A model generated the notes under the pieces. It saw only the letters and a program-made list of their open reading frames with translations. It searched no databases and was not told the DNA's origin. The translations under genes were made by a program, and so were the position numbers. DNA of 64,000 bases from Tethya wilhelma (taxonomy: Eukaryota > Porifera > Demospongiae > Tethyida > Tethyidae), in assembly GCA_964030475.1 (NCBI GenBank), contig CAXIPT010000001.1, forward strand, positions 6,973,629 through 7,037,628, written 5' to 3'. This document shows, in pieces, positions 31,375-42,698 of the stretch. Positions within the stretch are counted from its first letter, which is position 1, and each line of letters starts with the position of its first letter.

Positions 31375-33131
31375 GAAACTGTAGCATTCACAAAGGAGGA
31401 GATCTTGAGCTATAATTATTGCACAACTTGTGAAGAAGTGGTGCTGTGCGTCAAATGTGCAATAGATACACATAAAGGTCACATGCTTGATTTACTGAGT
31501 GCAACATATGCAAAGTATACTAATAAAGACAGTTCACCTGTAAAACAAGCGCTAGATAAGGTGAACCACACACTTGCTCAACTGGATAGACGTCACATGG
31601 AGCTTATTGATCAACAGGCAATCACTGAAACCAAAATTAGTGCAACCATTCAGGAAATGCACAATGCCCTGGACGCAAGGAAGGAAGAACTCATCACTTA
31701 CTTACATCAAGTAGCAGAAGAGAAGCTAGGGAAAGTCACAATGCTGCAATCCGTGATATGCTGAACAAGCAAAACAGTGATTTGGTGAAGATTCTTTCCA
31801 ATCAGGAATCTCCGATAGAGTCCATGACAAAAAGTCAAAGTGTTTTAAAGAGAATGAAAGAGACTATGAAAGATTTTTATCCAGATGAGATCGAACCAGC
31901 TGACATCAAGTTTGCAGTATCATCAACAGTTAAAAACAGCTGCCAGCAGTTTGGGAAAATAGTTCATCAAGAAGTCTCACCAGAAAGATGTTTTGCAACC
32001 GGAGAAGGCTTAAAGGTAGCAATGCCTAAGCTGACAGCCACTGCTACTTTACACTGTATGGATGAACAAGGAGAAAAATGTAAAAATCCACTGAGTCTGA
32101 ATCATATTGAATGTGTACTTACATTCGAATGTGAACAGATACTTACAGAGTGTGCAATAAAAATGGTACAACCATCTGAATATGAGATCAGCTACACACC
32201 CACCACTCGAGGAAGACACCATCTACACATCAAAGTGGAGGGTGAACATATCAATGGAAGTCCATTCCCTGTGATGGTGATACGGAATTCAGCTAATCTA
32301 ATTCAAGCTATAGCAAATGTAAGAACTCCATGGGGCATTGCACTTGACCAAAGCAATACATGCCTAACACTATATGTAACAGAGTGCAAGGAGCATTGTG
32401 TCTCTGTTTTCAAACATGAAAATGGAAAATTTGTAAAATTTAACACATTCGGTACAAAAGGATCTCAACCATCTAAATTTGAATACATTCACGGGGTGGC
32501 TGTGGATGAGAATGGTCATGTACTGGTAGTAGACAACACCAATCATCGTATTCAGAAATTCACAGCTGATGGGAAATTACTCACAGCAGTCGGCAAGTTA
32601 GGAAGCTCTGTTCAATGCCTGGATCCGGAGTTTCACTATCCTCATGGCATTGGTATCCACCCACTCAATAAAATGGTTTACATAGTAGATACCGATAACC
32701 ATCGCATTCAAATACTGCATCCCTCTTTGATACTGTACAGAGCATTTGGCAAACGTGGAGACAAGCAACAGGAATTTGAGTTCCCTTACGATGTGGCTTT
32801 CGACTCCAGTGGAAATGTCTATGTGACAGATGGTGGCAATCACCGCATCCAGGTGTTCACAGCTGAGGGAAGATACTTGAGAGATTTTGGAGATAAAGAT
32901 GATGGTGTAAAACTAGCATTTCCCCATAGCATTGCCATTGGTACTGATGACCTAGTTTATGTTACTGAAAATGAGAGTGTCTGTTTCTCTGTATTCACAA
33001 CTGAAGGACAATTTTTAAAATCTTTTGGAACTAACACAAGTGAAAGAAATGGTTTTCAAGGAGTAACTGTCGATAAGAGTGGGATAGTGTATGTCTGTAA
33101 TGAACATGATAACTGTATAAACTTGTACTAA
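31375..33131 (+). pseudogene. B-box/coiled-coil/filamin/NHL (TRIM2/3/71-like) gene with a frameshift
   Basis: The exon begins after the acceptor ttatacag (31374). The first frame gives a B-box-like Cys/His cluster (YCTTCEEVVLCVKCAIDTHK) and a coiled coil (LDKVNHTLAQLDRRHMELID), then hits a stop at 31764. The coiled coil continues in another frame (ESHNAAIRDMLNKQN), followed by a filamin-type Ig domain (GRHHLHIKVEGEHINGSPFP) and six NHL repeats (for example HGVAVDENGHVLVVDNTNHR and PYDVAFDSSGNVYVTDGGNH), ending at 33131. TRIM-NHL proteins are E3 ligases and RNA-binding regulators. The RING is missing and the shift near 31715-31735 splits the protein, so this is a pseudogene, a sequence error, or two separate products. 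Confidence 0.7.
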
Positions 33132-33411
33132 AGTTCTCCTTGGCTGAGTATTAAATAGTGCTTAGTTAGATTTAAGATTTAGAATTCACCTGTATAGATA
33201 GCTGTTTAGAAAACTTTAGTGGGACCTGATTAAGTTATTGTGCTACAAGCTATGAAAATGTACATGACTATTGTGTTCATTATTGTGCTTCATTCTGTGA
33301 ACATTATAAATACAATAGCAACTCAGTATTCATCATGCATTGTGGTTAGGGGAAAAGAATGTTTAAGTATTGGTACATTTGCATGTGAGCCGTATCACCT
33401 CATAGTCCATA

Positions 33412-36260
33412 TCAGTCCTCATCATCCTCATCCATGTCCATGTGGTGGAGGATGGACATCTCTTCTGATGGGTGACTGTCCTGTGCCACAACTGCTGTCT
33501 CCAGTTCTGCTTGGATCTCTCTCAGTCTGGCCAGCTCGGGGTTGTCCTTTTGTTGAAGTGATGTTGAAAATGTCATCTCTTTTGCTTCTAGCGAGGATAG
33601 ATTGACTAAAACACAGCTGTGGGTGAGGTCAAAGTTCGGCACTGAGACTAAAAGTACTGACTGTCCATCCTCTCCTGAAAAAATGAAAACACAAGATTGC
33701 ATGCCTGAGTGCTATAGTAACGATTCTAAATCGGACAGTCATGCACACTCTTTCACTGAGTACGGAGGTTAGACTTACCGTGATATATTTTGTGTTGAAA
33801 ACAAGGTTGATTACCAGCAAAATAGACACGAGGACATTCATCAATGATGAATGGGTCATCTGTTAGATATGGATAACAACCTAGACAAAATTATGAACCA
33901 TGCAGTTATGGTGCAGACTTCATTATTTTCCAATGCACATTACCTAATGTGTCAGGTGCAGTTGGAGCCATGTGGCCCCAACGAAGTGTATTCTCAAGAA
34001 TAGTCAGTCTATCATTCATGGTTGAAAACTTGAAAATGTCATCGATATTTTGACCAGAACAACCCAGAAACCTAGAGAAACAAAACCATTTCACAAACAT
34101 CCATTTTTGAAATAGCAGGAAATATTCAAGAGAAAAATCTTTTGCAGATTTTTCAGTTTGCACAAATAAGCAAATGTTTCCTGCCCCGTAAAACCTAAAC
34201 CAGTAATCCATGCCCATAATGGGAAGCCAATACACAAAACATTTTCTTCACAAATTTTTATTTTTCACTTAAACTGAAGTGTCCTGCTATAATTATGGTA
34301 TGTATGTTCACAAAGACACTGGTTCGAAGCACATGTAGAACTATATATCTATGTCATATGATGTACCTAACTCCATCCAATGATGCGGAGTAAGGGTTAG
34401 TGACTCCTCTGAGTGTTCTCAGTTGACCAGCATTGGGGAACATACATCGATGGAGTGGTTGCTGGGGCAATTGATGGTTGGCCGGGTCATGTGATCCTGG
34501 CATCAGATCAACTGGTACACAACTCTGAGAGTGCATGATTGTCATAAGTCAGCTTTACATTCATTATAATTATTATATAGGCAGCCACAAGATTCAGCTA
34601 GAATGCAATTTAATTGCCAACAAATTATGTGGTTAGCTATCAATAGCATAGGAACAGAGGATGCATACTCACAGCTATTTGAGTTAAGAAGTCATCCAGT
34701 TCTTTCATGGACTCAATTGATTCAGCAAAGTAATTACGAGAGAGAAACCTAGTCTGTAATTATTATAAAAAGAAAGTGCAAGCTAAAATTTGTGAAAATT
34801 GAATTAGCAATAATATTGCAGTCATACGTACCTTCAGCTTGACTTCCTTAGCTGCTGAGGGCTTAGCAGGTTTGTCAGTTATAGAATTACCAGCTATGAT
34901 TATTCGGACAATTTGTGCAGACTGTTGCTGATCCTAGAGAACACACAATCCAGTGGCGTAGCCAGGATTTTAGAAAAGAGGGGGTAGTAAAAATATTGTG
35001 CGCGAAGCGCGCCGGAAATTTTGTGCGACCGGAAACCACACACACTTAATTAGCTAATCTTAGCCCCTCCCATTCATTAAATTGAACCGCAGCACGCGCT
35101 CGCTAGATCGAACGCTCTCTAAAGTTTTGTAGCAGCAAAAAGAAAGCTTTTAAAACTTGTTTTGCATTGAATTCTGGCCAAAGATGACTGTAAGCAGCGT
35201 TTCTAAAGTAAGTGGACGAAAGAATAGCGCATTATAATACCAAAGCGTAAATTTTGCGACTGAAAAAAGGGGGGGCAAGCGCCCTCCTAGCCCCCCCCTG
35301 GCTACGCCACTGCAATCTCAACCATTGCTGCAACAACTATAGTTACTGCTATACCTGCAGTGAGCCCATCTGTCCTGTGATGTAATCCATGAGCATCTCA
35401 ACACTCATTTGGTCACACCAGGATGACCCCAAATTGAGACCAGACACCAGCAGAACGTATCTACAGTAAAAAGTGAGGCATTAACTGTACAGCACTTTTA
35501 GGTTCAACCAGGCACAGATGATTTTATTTCTTTTTCTTACTTATTCTCAGCATCTGTTTCCATGGCGTCCATCTCCTCCTGAGAGGGTAGGCCAGCGAAG
35601 CAGTAGTCCTCCACCTCAAAGCACCCATTCTTCAGCTCTTTCCCCAGGAGGGCAGCTACCACTCCAGTGGTCATCTCTTCAGTGGAAATGTTACCAGTCA
35701 GAGTGACTCTCTGCATCTGGTCCTCTAAGATCAATTCATCATTGGAACCAACGTACTTCACTCTAGAAGGCTGAGGTACTAGGTTACGCTGGAAAATTTA
35801 TTATCAGTGAAAGGTAAATAATGTGAATATTATTCAGGGTAGATAAGCTCACTGTAGCACTGATTTCTTTCAGGATGCTGGGTTTGAGATCCATTTTTTT
35901 GAAAATAGTGCCAACAATGCAGCACTTTTCTCCATGGTTGTCATGCAACGATGCCAGGTTCTTCATCTCGTAATCACTACCTAAACATTTACCACAGTTA
36001 TACTTCATTGTTGCACTATCAATGAATGTCATTAGCTCACCCCATTTCTTCAAGGCCTTTGCTTCAACTAGTCTTCTCATCTTTTCCAGCCTGACATAGT
36101 AGAGCTGGGAGTACTGCTGCTTGTAGCGTCGCTCCTTAACTTTGAAACGCTCGCTGTGATCTTCGTACGAGTAGCTGCTTCTCTTCAGCTCCTTAGAGAA
36201 CACCTCAGCGTCTTGCTGAGGTGAAGAGAGTAGTGCTTCTCCTTCCTGTTCCTGTGCCAT
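33412..36260 (-). CDS. POLD2: DNA polymerase delta subunit 2 (p50)
   Basis: Ten minus-strand exons (36041-36260, 35853-35980, 35541-35788, 35355-35460, 34832-34933, 34673-34753, 34367-34524, 33944-34071, 33779-33880, 33412-33674) close in frame to 511 residues. Family landmarks are the OB-fold part ([41 protein letters not shown]) and the inactive phosphoesterase domain ([103 protein letters not shown]). It is a structural subunit of replicative polymerase delta. It is somewhat longer than human POLD2 (469) through a Glu/Asp-rich C-terminal tail. It is divergently paired with MLST8. A MITE sits in the intron at 34951-35312. Confidence 0.95.
34951..35312. mobile_element. 362-bp MITE with cagtggcgtagccagg termini
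   Basis: It starts cagtggcgtagccagg and ends cctggctacgccactg, which are 16-bp perfect inverted termini, flanked by the direct repeat caatc (34946-34950 and 35313-35317). There is no coding capacity. Similar termini are widespread in animal genomes. It lies in a POLD2 intron and appears intact. Confidence 0.85.
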
Positions 36261-36356
36261 GCGCTTATGCTTTCCCGCTGAAATGGGCGTGTTTTGGGCG
36301 TGATCAACCAGTGCATGGGCGTGGTCAAGAGCCTGACTGAGAACTAACTGAGAGCA
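36261..36356. promoter_or_regulatory. Bidirectional promoter POLD2/MLST8
   Basis: Only 96 bp lies between the two start codons. It holds three gggcgtg boxes (atgggcgtg, tgggcgtgatc, tgggcgtggtc) that fit KLF/SP-type zinc-finger sites, and there is no TATA box. Confidence 0.6.
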
Positions 36357-37739
36357 ATGGATTCGAGCAGTATCGTTCTAGCCACAGGTGGTTACGATCA
36401 TTCCATCAAATTCTGGTACCCACATGATGGTGTGTGTTACAGAACAGCTCATCATCCTGAATCAGTAAGACAACAAGTGTTATTCTAATTAACGCCCACC
36501 ACAATATACCTTTCCTCTCATGGCTTTTACATTTGCAGCAAGTGAACAGACTAGAAATCACACCTGACAAAAGATTTGTTGCCTCAGCAGGTAACCTAAA
36601 GTTTGCAGTTATTAAAACTAGGTGTATGCATTTATGTATATTGATCACTGACTCTTCCAGCATATCAACAAATCAGAATGTATGATGTCAACTCCTCTGA
36701 ACCATCCCCCGTAAGTCATCCTGCTCAATTCAAACTTCCATTTTACTATTTAACTGCTGTCTTCTTTATTAGGTGTATGTGTTTGAAGGCATGTCAAAGA
36801 ATGTCACGTGCCTTGGATTCTACACTTCGGGTCAGTTCATGTACTCGGGAGGAGAGGACTGCATGGCTAGAATATGGGACCTCAGGTAGCTAGTGTGTGT
36901 TTATTCTTTGCTAACTCATGCATCTATGGGCAAATACAAACAATGCTACTTTGTACACACAGTCGCACACTGCCAATGTCAAGCATGCATGTACTCACCC
37001 CGCATGTGGTGTCCATTGCAGAGGTCGATCACAGCAGTGTCAGCGTCTCTTCCAGGTCAATGCTCCTGTGAACTGCATGTGTCTCCACCCCAACCAGGCC
37101 ACCCTCATAGTCGGGGACTCTGGGGGCACCATCCACGTCTGGGACCTCACCACCGACCACAATGAGCAGCTGGTATGGTCACAGAACCACACCCTCTTTC
37201 CCAGGCTTTCTCATTGTGCTTGTGTTTTGCTGTTGATGATCTTGGCTGGTGTATTTTCATCATAAACACAATCACAAGGAGAAGGCCTCAGAAAGAGGCT
37301 AGCAGAAATACATTATTACTGGGTAGAATTATCTATAGTAGAATGAGAGTTATCTGCTTAGTCCATTATTGTAAAGCTTATTGGTTTGGTTTGCTTATTG
37401 AGTATCTCTGTGTTGACTGTCCAGATTCCTGAACCAGATGTTGCAATACACAGTGTCCACATTGACTCTGATGGTGCATACCTGGCGGCAGTCAACAGCA
37501 AGGTTAGTCAACTGACACATTCTAACATAGACCAAACCTTGAAGTCTAATAACTTTATTTTTATAATCTTGAAAGCGAACATCAAAAAGTGTTTGCATAC
37601 ACCCACCGCTAGTTTAAGTTCTCTTAAGTAATTGCAATTAACTGTTCCTATTTTGTTACTAATAGTCATTACATTCCTCCTCTCTCTCTCTCTCTGCCTT
37701 ATCAAATGAATGTAGTTGATTGTACTGCAGTAATATCGC

Positions 37740-37780
<41 letters not shown>

Positions 37781-38533
37781 GGGTATATGCTATGTATGGA
37801 GTCTGTCCAGTGGTATTGGAACCAGTCCTATCACTCTCACTCCTCGAGTCAAGAAGCATGCACACAAAAGATATGCACTCAAGTGTGTATTCAGTCCAGA
37901 TTCAAGGTATCTCACACTTGCATAATAGCATTCATTGCTCTAGTTGACAATAGCAACAAATTCTATCTTGAGACTCCAATGTGGACTCTTGATTCTATCC
38001 ACCAAATTTTTTGTGATGTTGAAAAAAAATGAATTCCTATAGTTAACAAGGCTTGAAGCTGTTTAATTCACATTTATAGGAATCCTCATTTGTGTACACA
38101 TGAACACGGCTTGAATGGAGTTTGTTGCTATTGTTGTTTACTGATTCTCAATGACTAATGAATTGTTGTGATTAATGACACTTGACATTGTTTATTTCTG
38201 TGAAGCCTCTTGGCAACCACTTCAGCTGATGGCACCTGTAAGATTTGGTCCACCGCCGACTTCAACCTCAAGAACACGTTGAAGAGGAGCTCAGAGAAGT
38301 GGGTGTGGGACTGTGCCTTCTCCTGTGACTCCCAGTACATCTTCACAGGTTAGTACTCTATGGTAGATGAATGTGATAGTGAAATTTATTGACAGTGCCT
38401 TTATAATTCTAGGCAGCCATAGACAATCTTTTTGTGGTTGTTGATAGTCGTACATGGTGTGAATTGAGTACGAGAGTATTCTACACACGTACTTATGCAC
38501 ACACGCATAATATTATACCTAAACACATACACA

Positions 38534-38569
<36 letters not shown>

Positions 38570-38705
38570 ACACCTGAACAACCAAACAGCTTCTAGCGAT
38601 CACATTGCCAGATTGTGGCATGTTGATCGAACAGATCCTGTCAGAGAATACCAGGGACACACGAAGGCAATCACCGCTATAGCTTACAATGACAACAAGT
38701 CTTAG
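36357..38705 (+). CDS. MLST8: mTOR-associated WD40 protein LST8
   Basis: Nine exons: 36357-36464, 36539-36590, 36661-36710, 36773-36885, 37022-37172, 37425-37502, about 37782-37906, 38206-38348 and 38590-38705. The WD repeats match LST8 closely: [105 protein letters not shown] and [20 protein letters not shown]8 is a seven-bladed propeller that stabilises the mTOR kinase domain in TORC1 and TORC2. One oddity: the acceptor of exon 7 is not AG. The bases before the expected GGT-ATA-TGC codons read tctctcccg after a (CT)n run. All other junctions are canonical. Confidence 0.92.
37742..37778 (+). repeat. (CT)n microsatellite at the MLST8 exon 7 acceptor
   Basis: A pure CT run running into cccggg directly before the exon. 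The nearest upstream AG is at 37740-37741, on the far side of the run. Confidence 0.9.
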
Positions 38706-39279
38706 TAGTAAAGTAATCAAAATTGCATTTGTGTATATATTGTGTGTTTTATGTATTATAGTGCATTATATGTTGGGGTGTGTACATTGTCATCATGATT
38801 ATTGTTTATGTGTGTATTTCTGAATAATAACATCTTTTAATATTATAATAATATAATATTAATGCTTGGGTGATTGAAATCAAAGCATGGAATCCCCGCG
38901 CCTATAGCTGCCTGCATGCATGACTGTGCGTACTCTATAATAGTTATTATAGCTGTTCATGGAAATTATATTACAGAACAACATAATAAATAGTAATTTA
39001 AGGCTATAACTTAATATTCACTATTATTGGCGAGACAAAAATAATTAAGAGACAATAAACGTAGTACGGTAATTATAACAATTAAGTGAGGGTGAATGCA
39101 TGACAATGGGTACATAAGCAAAATAGCATTCATTTTGCTACAACAGATTAAGATACGATTCAACAACAATAGCATGAGGAAACTACAAAAGATGTTATAA
39201 GTGGGCAATGTGCATGAAGGAAGATAGCGAGAGTTTGAAGTATGGAGTGTGGTATATAATAATCATAACTATAGAGACT
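38706..39279. other. Convergent 3' intergenic region MLST8/Tweety
   Basis: AT-rich sequence with poly(A)-signal-like aataat/aataaa motifs on both strands, such as cataataaatag near 38980. No gene is seen. Confidence 0.4.
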
Positions 39280-39376
39280 TTAGGGTTCAAAGTGGTCGTA
39301 TTGACCAGAGTTAGGACGCCCTCCGTTGATAGCTGTGGGCACACTGAGCTCAGTCTCCCTGGCTGTTAGCTCATTG

Positions 39377-39463
<87 letters not shown>

Positions 39464-42055
39464 CGAGGAAGAGTCATAATCTATAAAGGTAGGTTTACTA
39501 TGTGCTCCTCATACCTTGGGTGGTTCATTGGGAGGAGGGCTGGTTCTCAAGCTGTAGGACTCTTGGAACTGAGTGTACTGCTGCTGTGAGGATCTATATG
39601 AGAGTGAATAGAACCAGACATACTTTAGTACACTCCTACACTATTTTGAATGCACACCAAAATAAATTCTCTTACGTATTGTAGTGCTGGTGAGTGCCAT
39701 AGGAGTCCCATGGGGAGCTGCCATCATTAGGGAAGTCATAGACCACAGTCTCATCATCATACTCCCTGAAATGAAACACACACATACACAACGATAGCAT
39801 AATTACTCAGTGAAACACAGTTAATGCTGGGGAATTACAGCTTCATTCTCAAATGAAAGCACCTACGGTGCATAAGCCTCAGCGCACTCAATCAATAAAA
39901 CATACAATTGTCCTAAAGACCATTAGTGCTTTAATACGCAACAAGGCTGGCCCAGCTATGCAGATTAATAGGTGTTAGTCAGTCTCGACCATCACTGATG
40001 AACTTACACCCTGGCAATCAAGGATGCATTAAGCTGTGGCCAGCCTATTAGAAAATTGATTGAATAGTAAAACTTGATGAACAGACACACTGATGCAGCA
40101 TGACCAATGCTAATATTCAGTCACTGAGCCTGAAACTTGTGGGCCAGTCTGCTTCAAGTGAAGTCAATGACAGCACTGAAAACAGCACACAACTAAGCTA
40201 CAAAGATGCACAGTCCAACAAAGTATTATCTCACTAAATTTAACTTGCTATCAATTCAGTTACTTACCTATATAATATTATATAAGACACTGAAAAGCGC
40301 TCAAAAGCTTCAGATCTCAGAAACTACAGCGTTTTGCACAACTGTACACGACCATTTTCAAGATAATATTGATTTATGAATGTAAGTACCTTCCACTTTG
40401 ACCATAGTGCTTCTGTTTTTCAGATAATCTAGTAACAGACAGACAGACTTACACTCAAAAACAACTACCGTAACTAACAACTCAAAACAACTACCATAAT
40501 CCTCAGCACGTGCTACGCACGCGCTGAGGCTTAATTACAACCATTAATCTGGAAATTCATTGTGTTTTTTTAAATATTACTTGCTCATCTCCAGGGACAT
40601 ATCGCTTCTCTTTTATTATCGAAACTAATCAAGGAGCAAGTACATGCAATGGAGTGACACAAGTATCAAGTCACAAAAAAATTAAAATCAGTGATATTGG
40701 AAATGTCTATGTTTATGCCAAAACTATCCTCAAATTCTTTCAGAGCCTGGTAGAAGGAAATGGAAAATTTTGTTCATCTTACTTTCCAGATGAGAGGAGT
40801 CCGGCAAAGAAGCATCCACAGAGGACAACTATCAACATGAAGACAGCCAAGCCACAGGCCATGGAGAACAAGATGAGGTTATAGAGGCTAGATAGTGTGT
40901 ATGCATGTGAATGTGGATGAGCATTTATTGGTCAAGATAATCTCTTTGTGTATAATGATCTCAAGTTGTACTGAAACAAAAACAAGATTTAATCACTGAA
41001 GAGTTTGTAAAAAAAAACTTTTAACATGATACACCATGCACAATAATTAATGTTATGCTACATATAGGCTTTGAGTAGATACATACATGCAATAGCACTC
41101 ACTATGCATCATCACAAAAGCTGCTAAGAGCTCCCAAGTAGGCCTCATTGAGTCCAGTACACTGGGAAAGTTCACTGATATTGTTAACAGCACCCTCAGC
41201 ATTGTCAAACTGAAGCACAACTGTATTCAACAATGGCTGCGTGTGTGTCAAGAGTAAAAAAAGTAGTAATTTAAAATAGACAATGCAGATCTGAATAATA
41301 ACGTCATACCTGTAGGTTATCCCGGCTGCTGTCATTTGCGATGTACTCCTGGACTGTCTCTTCTTGTCCCGCAATGATGGCAAATGCTCTTGTGGAGTTG
41401 ACAATCGATGAGTTCAAAGGTGACTGTATACAAGACTCATTACACACCAGGTAGTAGTCAATCAGCTCGGGAGGAACTGCAGCCATTGGAGGAGAGATCA
41501 GTGAGAATATGTAAAGACAACCATCAATTACATTCTTCAAGCCAAACAGATCTTTGTGGAGTTACAATGCTACTTGGTATGAACAATAGGTGTGTACACA
41601 ATATTGACAGAGACTTGTGTTCATCTCACCTTCTCCAGTTGATGCAGTCACATTCCTCAAGAGTGTGTCGGGATCAACACAAATATCAGCAGAGACCTGC
41701 ACACACACACACACACACACATTATAAAAGAGTTCAAAGAATAGTGCACACTATTGTTGACTCACAATGAGGAAGGCTAGGTTAGCTCCAACAGCCACCC
41801 ACATTGTGATAGTGAAGAGAGAGAAGAATACAAGAGCTCTGGAAAATAGAGAACAATAATCATACACAATTTTAAATCAAGAACCATTTTAAAGTTTATT
41901 TCATTGCTCACATGACTGGGCAGATTGGACTTTTGCAACAAGCTCCACAACAGATGGCCAGTGCTACAATGAACAGCATGAGGGCAGTCACTATGAGGTA
42001 TGCTATCACCACCCAGTGTCTGTGGCATGAGAGGATGTTCATGATGACCATGATC

Positions 42056-42101
<46 letters not shown>

Positions 42102-42661
42102 ATAAGCTCAACAAACTCTGTAACATCCAGTGGTCCACTCAAATCAATGAATGACGATGTCTGACTATCAAAGTCTGCGAAAGCCTCCTCTATAATTCCG
42201 TTCTCTACTATCATTCCCTCCACAGCTTCTCTTGCATCCCGTCCAACTATTGGTTGGTTAATGCCATCTCTCAATGACATAAGGCTGGCATCCAATGCAC
42301 TACTATTATAACGATCAGTCTGTGTAAATTAGTGAGTGCAGTAATTTGATACAGAAGTAGAATACATATAGGAAAGTGAAACTTAATAAGTCTTAAAATT
42401 AATTATTAATTCACAAAATCAGGTTACGTCAGATGAATTGTGCATTTGTATTTTGATTTTGGACACATAACAAGAATTATCGAGTCAGATAAAGAGGAGA
42501 GCATAGAAATAATGTGAATAGTATGTTGCCTTCTACTATTGACTTACGCTATTCTTTATTCCTAGGAGAATGTTGTTAGCATCTCGACCAGAGTTCACAA
42601 ACTGCCCAATGTTTTGATTGACCTCGAACTCTGCCCATAACCCAACTCCAACAAGTGCTCT

Positions 42662-42698
<37 letters not shown>

